64,000 bases of DNA from Desulfobacteraceae bacterium (GTDB lineage Bacteria; Desulfobacterota; Desulfobacteria; Desulfobacterales; Desulfosalsimonadaceae): contig JABZFM010000001.1 in assembly GCA_014237465.1 (NCBI GenBank), forward strand, positions 62,001 through 126,000, in the 5' to 3' direction. The position numbers and the translations under genes were made by a program. The notes under the pieces were generated by a model, which was given only the letters and a program-made list of their open reading frames with translations, did not search any database and was not told the DNA's origin. Below, piece after piece: positions 1 to 7,856 of the stretch; the stretch's first letter is position 1; the number at the start of each line of letters is the position of its first letter.

Positions 1-6
1 TATCCC

Positions 7-921
7 TTATCCTGTTTTCAGTTTTTCGGTAATATTTAAAACGGTTTCCACATAATACGAGCTGTGGTTGTAGTGATAGACAACTTTGCCGGCTTCTTCC
101 CGGGTGATGCCGGGCTTCCATCCGTAATATTTCAGGTAATTGGCAATGCTGGCAATGGCGTCTTCATGGTGGAACAGGTTCACACTGCCGTCTTTGTTCC
201 CGTCTTCTGCCAGAATGATGATATTGCTGGGCATAAACTGGGCAAGTCCCATGGCGCCGGCATAGGAACCGTTGATGTTATACGGGTCCATGCCTTCCTT
301 TTCCACATATGTGATAAAGGCGATGAGTTCTTTATATGCCCATTTTGATTTTCGGGCTGCTTTTTTTTCATACGCTTCTCTGGTCACCCGGTTTTCTGTG
401 GGGATTTTTTTCCAGAACCGGTCCCGGATGGTTTTGTCTTCTAAGACGGCCATGGTCGACAGAATGCTGATGACCGGACGATTGCCCACATAAGCGCCGA
501 AACGGGTTTCCACCAGCATGATCGCCGTGATGACTTCCTTATCCACACCGTAATTTATTTCCGCCTTTAGCAGGTCGGCATGGTGTGCGCGCATATAGTC
601 ATTGGCTTTTTTAATGGATTTGGTTGAAAGAAACTGATCGTAGTTGAGTTTACCCTCCTGGTGCCGGAAATAGGAAGAGACCCCTTTGATATCAAAAAAT
701 ACTCCCGGATTGTTGTAAATGCGATTGATCTGTTCTGGGGTGAAATTTGCCTTTTTGTCATTGATCAACCGGGTTTCGAGGGTTTGAAAACTGATATTTT
801 CTTCAGAGGAACAGGCGGTTGTTGGAATTGCAGCAAAAAGTAATATGATAAGAAACACATTGTTGATCCAATTGTTGATATGGGAAAATGAATCCGGCAA
901 CAGGGTCAGAACGTTTCTCAC
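7..921 (-). CDS. Lytic murein transglycosylase (MltB/SLT-type)
   Basis: Predicted to cleave peptidoglycan glycan strands at the cell envelope. The N-terminus has a hydrophobic segment (about residues 17-36) ending in TTACSS, a weak lipobox, so it is either a lipoprotein or a secreted enzyme. The central region carries the MltB-like VETRFG stretch with the presumed catalytic Glu, and the GAMGLAQFMPSN motif typical of the family lies near residue 225. The length is normal for MltB-like enzymes. I place the start at GTG 921 because a GGAGG ribosome site sits five bases upstream. An in-frame ATG at 933 would lie inside that site region and has no site of its own. The gene stands alone and reads toward the window edge. 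Confidence 0.85.
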   Translation of the reverse strand: MRNVLTLLPDSFSHINNWINNVFLIILLFAAIPTTACSSEENISFQTLETRLINDKKANFTPEQINRIYNNPGVFFDIKGVSSYFRHQEGKLNYDQFLSTKSIKKANDYMRAHHADLLKAEINYGVDKEVITAIMLVETRFGAYVGNRPVISILSTMAVLEDKTIRDRFWKKIPTENRVTREAYEKKAARKSKWAYKELIAFITYVEKEGMDPYNINGSYAGAMGLAQFMPSNIIILAEDGNKDGSVNLFHHEDAIASIANYLKYYGWKPGITREEAGKVVYHYNHSSYYVETVLNITEKLKTG

Positions 922-950
922 AAGCACCTCCATTTTGGATTTTCAGGATT

Positions 951-1075
951 GATGGCTTCGTAAAAAGTCCAACTTCTGCGTTGCGCTGCATCCTTCGTTT
1001 TTTCAAAGTACGATAAGTACGAATCATCACTCAGGATTTGCGCGCCTTGAATTTGTAACTTTTTTTTTTGCCATC
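951..1075. repeat. Dispersed palindrome-ended repeat element (about 125 bp)
   Basis: The left end begins GATGGCTTCGTAAAAAGT and the right end (1059-1075) is its imperfect reverse complement, ending GCCATC. Partial relatives occur at 11570-11649 (left half) and 12457-12493 (right half). There is no transposase, so it resembles a MITE or small palindromic repeat. It supplies the stop codon of the neighbouring PHP gene. Confidence 0.6.
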
Positions 1076-1902
1076 GAAATCTGACTTTTAAAGAGTTTGT
1101 CATGATTGCTTAGGGTTAGGGGTATATCATACGGTTTCCGCCGGGTAAATGCCGAGATATGGCAATAGCCGGTTTTTATGAGCAGGTCGATCGCCTTGTC
1201 AAAATGCCGGGCCACCTGATGCGGCTGATGGGCGTCTGATCCGATGGTCATGCGGATATTTTTTTCATGGCATTTTTTTAACAGTGAAGTTTTTGGGTAA
1301 AATTCGTTTGCCTTATGATTGTAGCCACTTGTATTTAGTTCCACTGTAAGGTTTTTATAGCTGATTTTAGACAATATTTCATCAAATTTTTTTTCAAATT
1401 CAGTAGAAGGGCGGCGTCCGAATTTTTTGATGATGTCCAGGTGGCAGATGATGTCCAGATCCATGTTTTCGATCATCTCATCTAAGAGCGAAAGGTAATT
1501 TTTGCATATCACATCAATGCATTCATTTTCACGGGCCTCGGTGTCCTTGGAGCTGACAATGTTTATGTCGTCAATAAAATGCACTGATCCGCCGATCACA
1601 TCAAAATCAAATGGCGAAATAATTTTTTTTACATCATGTGCGTTTTTCGGGTCATAATCGACTTCAAGTCCCACTTTTACCTGGATATGGTTTTTATATG
1701 TGTGCGCCAGTTGTCGGGCGGACTGATAATAAAAAGGCACATAATCCGGTGTCATGGACAGGTGCCTGCCGCTTTCATGCAGGGTCAGGTGATCCAGAAA
1801 ACAGATTTCCGCCAGTCCGGCGTCAATGGCATTTTGGATGTATTGGTCCATGGTGCCGTTTGCATGGTTGCAAAGGGATGTGTGGACGTGGTAATCAATC
1901 AT
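1027..1902 (-). CDS. PHP-domain phosphatase, histidinol-phosphatase (HisJ/HisK) like
   Basis: Metal-dependent phosphoesterase of the PHP superfamily, probably hydrolysing histidinol phosphate. Metal-binding motifs appear in order: DYHVHTS at residue 3, FLDHL, GLEVDYDP, GGSVHF, CHLDIIKKFGR and GSDAHQPH. I start it at ATG 1902, directly before the first HxH motif. An upstream extension to 1989 reads through low-quality sequence containing a fragment of the same dispersed repeat. The last 15-20 residues (1027 to about 1075) are encoded by the repeat element at 951-1075, so the original C-terminus was replaced or extended. No his genes adjoin it (hisD is at 27.7 kb), so the substrate is inferred. 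Confidence 0.8.
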   Translation of the reverse strand: MIDYHVHTSLCNHANGTMDQYIQNAIDAGLAEICFLDHLTLHESGRHLSMTPDYVPFYYQSARQLAHTYKNHIQVKVGLEVDYDPKNAHDVKKIISPFDFDVIGGSVHFIDDINIVSSKDTEARENECIDVICKNYLSLLDEMIENMDLDIICHLDIIKKFGRRPSTEFEKKFDEILSKISYKNLTVELNTSGYNHKANEFYPKTSLLKKCHEKNIRMTIGSDAHQPHQVARHFDKAIDLLIKTGYCHISAFTRRKPYDIPLTLSNHDKLFKSQISMAKKKVTNSRRANPE

Positions 1903-2007
1903 AAATATGGCTTCGTAAAAAATTAAAAAACATTTGCACCGATGTTTAAAATGGCATGCCAATCTGTCTGGTGTCAAACTCCAAATCAAGAAAGTTGAAT
2001 ATTAAAT

Positions 2008-3375
2008 ATGGTAAAAGCACCTAAAACGGTCTACTCCTGTCAGGAATGCGGTTATCATGCACCCAAATGGCTCGGGCGCTGTCCGGAGTGCGGCGGCTGG
2101 GATTGCTTTGTTGAAGAACGACAGGCGTCTGTGAACCAACCTGGTGCGCGGCCCGGAAAGCCGCTTTTGCGGGCGGAGCCGGTTTCCATTGATTCGGTAG
2201 TCATTGATGAGGATCACCGGACGCTGACCGGAATCGGGGAATTTGACCGGGTATTGGGCGGCGGGGTCATCGCCGGCAGCCTGGTCCTCATCGGCGGTGA
2301 TCCGGGTATTGGAAAGTCCACTCTCCTGCTTCAGGTAATTCATGGTCTGGCCGAGCGGAATAAAAAGATTTTGTATGTGTCCGGTGAAGAATCCATCCGT
2401 CAGATAAAAATGCGGAGTCAGCGGCTGGGCGCTGTTTCGCCGGGCATGCTGGTTGTCTCGGAAATTGATATTGATGTTATATTGGATATGACCGATTCCG
2501 TTAAACCGGATGCACTGGTGATTGATTCCATCCAGACCATGTTCAGCCCGGATGTGTCATCCGCCCCCGGCAGTGTCAGCCAGGTGCGGGAATCCACAAT
2601 GAAATTGATGCTCATGGCAAAGCAGACCGGCATTCCGACGTTTTTGATCGGTCACGTGACTAAAGACGGGGCCATTGCCGGACCGAGAATTATGGAGCAC
2701 ATGGTGGATACGGTATTGTATTTTGAAGGGGATCAGAATCATGAATTTCGTATTCTTCGGGCGGTCAAAAACAGATTCGGCTCGACCAATGAAATCGGCG
2801 TGTTTGAAATGAAAGAAAGCGGCCTGGCGGAAGTGAAGAATCCGTCGGCGATTTTTCTAGCGGAACGGGCGGCCAATGCGCCCGGGTCCGTGGTGACGGC
2901 CTGCATAGAAGGGACGCGGCCGATTCTGGTGGAACTCCAGGCATTGATCAGCAGTGCGGGATTCGGCACGCCGCGCCGGACCGTTTTGGGCCTGGATTAT
3001 AACCGGGTGTCATTGCTGGTGGCGGTAATGGAAAAAAAATTAGGCTTGAATTTGGCCGGGCATGATATATTTATGAATGTTACCGGCGGCGTGAAAGTCT
3101 CGGAACCGGCGGTTGATTTGGGAATTGTGTCGGCCGTGGCATCGAGTTTCCTGGACCGGCCGATTCCGGAAGCAATGATTGCCATTGGAGAGGTCGGTCT
3201 TTCCGGGGAGGTACGGGGGGTCTCCCATCTGGACGCCCGAATTTCCGAAGTCGAAAAAATGGGATTTACAAAATGTATTGTCCCGAAAACGAGTTTAAAA
3301 CAGATGAATAAAAAAAATGGTATTGAGTTGATCGGGATTAGCAAGCTGGTGGAGGTCATGGAAAACCTTTTTTAA
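2008..3375 (+). CDS. radA: DNA repair protein RadA/Sms
   Basis: RecA-like ATPase and branch-migration helicase in recombinational repair. The N-terminal four-cysteine zinc finger is complete (C11, C14, C25, C28). Walker A GGDPGIGKST is at residues 96-105, the RadA signature KNRFG is near 255, and the C-terminal Lon-protease-like domain (from about 290) ends at the expected length of 455 residues. It starts at ATG 2008, immediately before the zinc finger, and is transcribed away from the PHP gene. The rlmE gene follows after about 80 bases. Family assignment is certain. Confidence 0.97.
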   Translation: MVKAPKTVYSCQECGYHAPKWLGRCPECGGWDCFVEERQASVNQPGARPGKPLLRAEPVSIDSVVIDEDHRTLTGIGEFDRVLGGGVIAGSLVLIGGDPGIGKSTLLLQVIHGLAERNKKILYVSGEESIRQIKMRSQRLGAVSPGMLVVSEIDIDVILDMTDSVKPDALVIDSIQTMFSPDVSSAPGSVSQVRESTMKLMLMAKQTGIPTFLIGHVTKDGAIAGPRIMEHMVDTVLYFEGDQNHEFRILRAVKNRFGSTNEIGVFEMKESGLAEVKNPSAIFLAERAANAPGSVVTACIEGTRPILVELQALISSAGFGTPRRTVLGLDYNRVSLLVAVMEKKLGLNLAGHDIFMNVTGGVKVSEPAVDLGIVSAVASSFLDRPIPEAMIAIGEVGLSGEVRGVSHLDARISEVEKMGFTKCIVPKTSLKQMNKKNGIELIGISKLVEVMENLF

Positions 3376-3454
3376 CTTAGTTCTGTCAATATATTGAAAT
3401 TACTATAAATCTATTGATTCCGATATTAATTCAATCCTAAAAACAATAAATTAT

Positions 3455-4081
3455 ATGAAACGAAAAAAAACATCCAGCAAGTATCAGACGGATCATTACG
3501 CGCGAAAAGCGAAAAAGGAAAACTTTCCGGCCCGCTCCGTATACAAGCTTAAAGAGATTCAGCAGAAATTTAAGTTGATAAAAAAAGGGGACAAGGTTCT
3601 GGATCTGGGGTGTGCCCCGGGTTCATGGGCCAAGTACGCCGCAGAACTTGCCGGAGCCGAAGGCCGGGTGATCGGTATTGATTTGAAAAAAGTATCTGAA
3701 CGCTTTTCTGCAAACACCCGCGTCATTATCGGCGACGTGATTGAACTGGCCCAAAAAGATAAAGAAAATCTGGCTGAAACCATCGGAACAGGCTATAATG
3801 TGGTGTTAAGTGATATGGCGCCGGCCACCACCGGACGCAAGGATGTGGATGCAGCCCGGTCGTATTATCTTTGTATGGCAGCCCTCACAATCGCCCAAGA
3901 AACGCTTAAAGAAAATGGATGTTTCGTTTGTAAAATTTTTCAGGGCGAAGATTTTGAAGAATTTAAAGATGCGGTCTGCAAAACTTTTGACAAACATAAA
4001 ATTTTTAAACCCCAGAGCTGCCGTAAGGAAAGCAAGGAAATTTATATTATCGGCATTTGTAAAACACAGGAGGAGAATTGA
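3455..4081 (+). CDS. rlmE: 23S rRNA uridine-2'-O-methyltransferase RlmE (FtsJ)
   Basis: SAM-dependent methyltransferase that modifies the ribosomal A-loop uridine (U2552 in E. coli numbering). The SAM-binding motif [11 protein letters not shown] is near residue 48. The catalytic tetrad K-D-K-E is visible in [26 protein letters not shown] and KESKEIYI. The length of 208 residues is standard. Its stop TGA (4079-4081) overlaps the ATG of the YebC-family gene by one base, implying translational coupling. Confidence 0.95.
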   Translation: MKRKKTSSKYQTDHYARKAKKENFPARSVYKLKEIQQKFKLIKKGDKVLDLGCAPGSWAKYAAELAGAEGRVIGIDLKKVSERFSANTRVIIGDVIELAQKDKENLAETIGTGYNVVLSDMAPATTGRKDVDAARSYYLCMAALTIAQETLKENGCFVCKIFQGEDFEEFKDAVCKTFDKHKIFKPQSCRKESKEIYIIGICKTQEEN

Positions 4082-4845
4082 TGTCAGGACACAGCAAATG
4101 GGCAAATATTAAGCACAAAAAGGGCGCTGAGGATGCGAAACGGGGAAAGATTTTTACAAAAGTCGTTAAGGAAATCATCGTTGCGGCCCGTCTCGGCGGC
4201 GGCGATCCAGGCGCCAATCCGAGACTGCGTGCTGTGCTGCTAAAAGGAAAAGCGTGCAACCTTCCCAAGGATAAAGTTGAGCGGGCGATTAAAAAAGGAA
4301 CCGGTGAATTGGAAGGTGTCAATTACGAGGAAAGCTCCTACGAAGGTTACGGCCCGGGTGGTGTGGCGGTCCTGGTGGAATCTTTGACTGACAACAAAAA
4401 TCGCACGGTGGCCGATGTTCGCCATATCTTCAGTAAATATAACGGGAATCTCGGAGAAAACGGTTGCGTGTCCTGGATGTTTGATAAAAAAGGCTGGTTT
4501 GCGGTGGCAAAGTCGGATGCAGATGAAGAAGAGCTGATGATGACAGCGTTAGATGCCGGTGCTGAAGATGTGAAAGATGACGATGATGATAATTTTGAGA
4601 TTATCACCGCACCGGATGATTTTGAAGCGGTCAAAGCTGCCCTGGAAGCGGCCTCTATTTCTATTGTTGATTCGGAAGTCACCATGCTGCCCCAGAATTA
4701 TGTCAGCTTAAACGGCAAGGAAGCATTGTCCATGCTGAAATTGATGGATGCATTGGACGATAACGATGATATCCAGAAAGTTTATACGAATGCGGATATA
4801 CCGGATGAGGTGATTTCTTCTGGTTCCCACGGTCCCCCGTGGTAA
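4081..4845 (+). CDS. YebC/PmpR family protein
   Basis: Member of the YebC/PmpR/TACO1 family, annotated as transcriptional regulators and also implicated in translation at difficult peptide motifs. The N-terminus [15 protein letters not shown] is diagnostic, and the 254-residue length and acidic middle segment (about 140-180) are typical. The start is ATG 4081, with AGGAGG five bases upstream inside the end of rlmE. An in-frame TTG at 4078 is less likely. It usually precedes ruvC, but here the next genes are a convergent toxin-antitoxin pair, so the ruv genes lie elsewhere. Confidence 0.93.
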   Translation: MSGHSKWANIKHKKGAEDAKRGKIFTKVVKEIIVAARLGGGDPGANPRLRAVLLKGKACNLPKDKVERAIKKGTGELEGVNYEESSYEGYGPGGVAVLVESLTDNKNRTVADVRHIFSKYNGNLGENGCVSWMFDKKGWFAVAKSDADEEELMMTALDAGAEDVKDDDDDNFEIITAPDDFEAVKAALEAASISIVDSEVTMLPQNYVSLNGKEALSMLKLMDALDDNDDIQKVYTNADIPDEVISSGSHGPPW

Positions 4846-4850
4846 CCCAT

Positions 4851-5261
4851 TCAGGGCTCTTTCCGGTTAGTGTTAAATTTGTCGAAATCCCGATCATAAC
4901 TGTATAAAATGTTCTGAGGGTCTTTTTCAATACAGGCAATCAGATAGCAGTCTACGATTTCAATGTTTTTTTCGCGCCACAGTTCCAGCGCCCGTAAAAC
5001 GATTTTTTTCTCCTTCACAGCAATCCCTTTATATTTTAAAAGATCCATCAGGCTGTCGACAATCTTTTTTTTGGGAACAAGGTAAACACTTTTTAAAATA
5101 AATATCGTCTGGAATAACACAATCAGCTTCAACTCAAGACGCATTTCGCCACGTTCCAAAGACTCAAAGAATTCATACAAATTTTTATATTTTTTGGTGT
5201 TATCAAAGGTCAAAAACCGAATCAGAACGTTGGTATCCAACAGAGCGATCACACTTTCCAC
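4851..5261 (-). CDS. PIN-domain ribonuclease toxin (VapC-like)
   Basis: Predicted Mg-dependent RNase toxin of a type II toxin-antitoxin pair. The PIN acidic residues are visible: LLDTNVLI at the N-terminus, EIVDCYLIA (Asp near 103) and YSYDRDFDK near the C-terminus. The usual mid-protein Glu is less clear. It starts at GTG 5261, which overlaps the end of the antitoxin gene by 13 bases, the usual arrangement for a coupled pair. It ends five bases from the convergent YebC-family gene, so there is almost no spacer. Confidence 0.8.
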   Translation of the reverse strand: MESVIALLDTNVLIRFLTFDNTKKYKNLYEFFESLERGEMRLELKLIVLFQTIFILKSVYLVPKKKIVDSLMDLLKYKGIAVKEKKIVLRALELWREKNIEIVDCYLIACIEKDPQNILYSYDRDFDKFNTNRKEP

Positions 5262-5542
5262 CCTTTCGTAAATCCGGTTTCAGTCGCCTTTTTAATGTCG
5301 GCTTTGGTGGGTTTTGATTTTTTCGATGCATAGCTGCTGAAGATACCGAATAACCGTTCGGTCAAGGATTTCCGGCCGGTTTTCTTGGAAAGCGGTTTTA
5401 ATAAAATACCTTCCGGTGAAGGGATCACATCAATCTGGTCGCCGATTTCAATAAGGTATTTTTTTCTTAAAGAAACAGGGATGACAACCTGCCCCTTTTG
5501 AAACACCTTCATTTTAATGGATTCTTTGGTGCCGGTACCCAT
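5249..5542 (-). CDS. AbrB/SpoVT-type antitoxin
   Basis: DNA-binding antitoxin partner of the PIN toxin. The swapped-hairpin AbrB core KVFQKGQVVIPVSLRKKY is at residues 12-29, followed by GDQIDVIPSPEGILLKPL, and the C-terminal tail would bind the toxin. The start chosen is ATG 5542 with AGGGG upstream. A longer reading frame to 5602 would run through the operator and promoter and is unlikely. Autorepression through the inverted repeat upstream is inferred. Confidence 0.8.
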   Translation of the reverse strand: MGTGTKESIKMKVFQKGQVVIPVSLRKKYLIEIGDQIDVIPSPEGILLKPLSKKTGRKSLTERLFGIFSSYASKKSKPTKADIKKATETGFTKGWKV

Positions 5543-5570
5543 AGGTATTCCCCTGTTAAAAAATGATTTT

Positions 5571-5610
5571 GTTATACCTAAAAAATAATGAAGTATAACC
5601 AAAAAGTCAA
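5571..5610 (-). promoter_or_regulatory. Promoter and operator of the AbrB/PIN toxin-antitoxin pair
   Basis: On the minus strand TTGACT (5605-5610) is followed after 17 bases by TATTTT (5582-5587). An inverted repeat GTTATAC (5571-5577) / GTATAAC (5593-5599) has one arm in the promoter spacer and one at the expected transcription start. This is ideally placed for repression by the antitoxin. Confidence 0.55.
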
Positions 5611-5724
5611 GGGAATTATTTTTCTGGTTCCCATAGTCCTTGGGAACCCATAATTAAATTGCGGCGCAAAGCGACATCATTATTCGATGTTCAATGTTGG
5701 ACGTTTGATGTTGGATGTTCATTT

Positions 5725-6639
5725 TTATAATTCGACCATCTGTTTGACCGACTGTAATGCCGGTACCCGGATGTCCTCCGGCACCTTGACTTCGCCGCTC
5801 AGGTTTTCAAGGCTGCCCGCCACATCTGCCAAAGTTATTTTTTTCATGTCCACGCATTCCATGGCGGTGGAAGCCGGGTAAAAAGTCTTGCCTGGATTTG
5901 CTTTTTGCAGGGGATAAAGCAGGCCCACTTCCGTACCCACTATAAAGGATGTGCTTTCGGATTCTTTAGCGATGTTGATCATGCCCGATGTGCTGGCGAT
6001 CATATCGGCCAGTTCCAGCACTTCAATTCGGCATTCCGGATGCGCCATGAACAAAGCGTCCGGATGCGCCTGTTTTTGTTTGATGACCTGTTTCGGGGTC
6101 AGGGCATCATGAAACGGGCAGTATCCATCCCATGTGTGAATGATTTTATCAGTTTTGGTGGCAGCGTAATTGGCAAGATTTCGGTCCGGGACCATCAGCA
6201 TTTCGTTTTCTTTAATGCTGCCGGCAACCCTGACGACATTGGCGGAGGTGCAGCAGATGGTGGTCAGGGCCTTGACCGCAGCCGTTGAATTCACATAGGT
6301 GACAACCGGCATGGAAGGGTTTTCCGCGATTCTGGCTTTTAATGCTTCCGGAGTGACCATATCCGCCATGGGGCATCCGGCATCTAAGCGGGGCAATAAT
6401 ATGGTTTTTCCCGGGGAAAGAATGGACGCGGTTTCCGCCATGAATTTGACGCCGCAGAAGACAATAATGTCCGCATCGGTTTGAGATGCCTTGATGCTGA
6501 GTTCCAGGGAATCCCCGCACAGGTCGGCAATATCCTGAATTTCCGGCGGTTGATAGTTATGTGCGATAATAATCGCGTTTTTTTCTTTTGCCAGTTGTCT
6601 GATTTTGTTTTTTATATTCTGTTTTATATTTGGGTTCAT
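5725..6639 (-). CDS. nadA: Quinolinate synthase NadA
   Basis: [4Fe-4S] enzyme condensing iminoaspartate with dihydroxyacetone phosphate to quinolinate in de novo NAD synthesis. Family motifs include AHNYQPPEIQDIADLCGDSLELS near residue 26, FCGVKFMAETASILSP, TTICCTSANV and MAHPECR, which include the cluster cysteines. The length of 304 residues is typical. It starts at ATG 6639 with a weak AAGAGA site. The next gene upstream is lolA, 32 bases away, and cotranscription is possible. No nadB or nadC was seen in the window. Confidence 0.95.
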   Translation of the reverse strand: MNPNIKQNIKNKIRQLAKEKNAIIIAHNYQPPEIQDIADLCGDSLELSIKASQTDADIIVFCGVKFMAETASILSPGKTILLPRLDAGCPMADMVTPEALKARIAENPSMPVVTYVNSTAAVKALTTICCTSANVVRVAGSIKENEMLMVPDRNLANYAATKTDKIIHTWDGYCPFHDALTPKQVIKQKQAHPDALFMAHPECRIEVLELADMIASTSGMINIAKESESTSFIVGTEVGLLYPLQKANPGKTFYPASTAMECVDMKKITLADVAGSLENLSGEVKVPEDIRVPALQSVKQMVEL

Positions 6640-6671
6640 TTTAAAATCTCTTTTAAAAAAATGTTATTTTT

Positions 6672-7409
6672 TTATTCATCCAGCTTCAAAATATCCGCAC
6701 CCGGCGGAATCCGGAAGTTGAATAATGATGCATCCAGATCCTCAAAAATCAAATCTGAAAATTCGATTCGGGTTTCATCTCCGTAATCATTTAATGTCAG
6801 AACACTTTTAATATCAAAAGATTTTTTTTCGATATTTAAGAAAATGGCCGACAGATCTATCTGTTTTTGCTTAGGGACCAGTTTTAAGGTGTATTGACCG
6901 TCATTGGCCGGCTTGGCGACGCTGACCGTGTAGGCGTCCTGGACCAGTTTAAAATTAGACAGAAAACTGGCGCCTTTGCCGTTGCCGAAGTATGTCATGG
7001 CATTACCGATCACCACCTGATTGTCCTCAGGACGATATATCCATAAATTTTTTCCATCGGAAATAATGGCATATTTTTCAGGGCGCTCATATTCCCACCG
7101 CATCATTTCCGGATGTTTGAACCATACTTTTCCGGCAGCCGTATCGGTGATGTCTAATGCCTTTAATGTGGATTCTTGGGAAAAGGCAGCTGAAAAATCT
7201 GCGGCATTATAGCGCGTTTCAAGTTTTTCCAGAATTTCTTCATGGGAATTCAAGGAAGACGTGACCGGTGGCGCTTTTGGTGAAGTTTCCGGTGAAGTTT
7301 TCATTGATGCTTCGGATGGTGCTTCCGTCCCGATCGGCTCGGACGTCGAAATACCGGTCATAACAGATACGCACAGAATAAAAGAAACTAAGAATAAAAT
7401 GTTTTTCAT
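6672..7409 (-). CDS. lolA: Outer-membrane lipoprotein carrier protein LolA
   Basis: Periplasmic chaperone that carries lipoproteins from the LolCDE exporter to the outer membrane. It has an N-terminal signal peptide (residues 1-20), then a Pro/Ser/Thr-rich linker (about 25-52) that is longer than usual. The LolA fold follows: LETRYNAADFSAAFSQ, MRWEYERPEKYAIISDGKNLWIY, and a C-terminal LNDYGDETRIEFSDL segment. It implies a diderm envelope. The low-complexity linker contains short near-repeats (SEAS, SPETSPKAPP). The start is ATG 7409. Confidence 0.9.
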   Translation of the reverse strand: MKNILFLVSFILCVSVMTGISTSEPIGTEAPSEASMKTSPETSPKAPPVTSSLNSHEEILEKLETRYNAADFSAAFSQESTLKALDITDTAAGKVWFKHPEMMRWEYERPEKYAIISDGKNLWIYRPEDNQVVIGNAMTYFGNGKGASFLSNFKLVQDAYTVSVAKPANDGQYTLKLVPKQKQIDLSAIFLNIEKKSFDIKSVLTLNDYGDETRIEFSDLIFEDLDASLFNFRIPPGADILKLDE

Positions 7410-7699
7410 GTATTAATTATTTTCCAATTATTGTGATTAAAAATTGTTTTATGTCAACACCGACTGAACAAAACATGATGGATTCGAAAAAGTCAAGAAT
7501 CAGCTTTTTCTGGATTTTTGTCATCAATAAATTCAATAAGATAAAAAGACAATTTTGCAAAACACTGACTTTTTACAGAGACATCAAACTTGAATTAAAA
7601 ATTAATATAAACAAATTTTGATGGAAATAAAACGAATTTAAATGCGAATCAAGGCCGGATATAAGGAGTCAGGAACCCCTGTCTGGGTGTCAAAAGGTT
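7410..7699. other. Intergenic, AT-rich, no supported gene
   Basis: A 62-codon open frame at 7433-7621 has no ribosome site, no family resemblance and biased Lys/Asn/Phe content. I treat it as non-coding. Nothing else is evident before the inverted repeat at 7700. Confidence 0.5.
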
Positions 7700-7780
7700 A
7701 ACTATTTGATATTTATTGAAAATAACAAATAGTTCGTACGCAAATTTTTCTTGACACCTAAAAGGACTCTTTGGTAGTTA
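7700..7780 (+). promoter_or_regulatory. Inverted repeat and candidate promoter of the fad operon
   Basis: A perfect 9-base inverted repeat AACTATTTG (7700-7708) / CAAATAGTT (7726-7734) lies just upstream of TTGACA (7751-7756). The -10 is poor (TAGTTA at 18 bases). The repeat could be an operator, for example for a fatty-acid regulator, but no regulator gene adjoins it. Confidence 0.4.
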
Positions 7781-7856
7781 TTTGACTTTGTTTAAAAAAT
7801 ATTTCTGATGGGTTTGTGCATTTTTTGCTTAACTTAATATATTTCAGGAGGTAACT

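Noticed and set aside
918-1103. 61-codon minus-strand frame
   Set aside because: It is the translation of the dispersed repeat and gives an artefactual peptide.
7433-7621. 62-codon plus-strand frame before the fad operon
   Set aside because: No ribosome site, and a Lys/Asn/Phe-biased composition expected from AT-rich spacer DNA.
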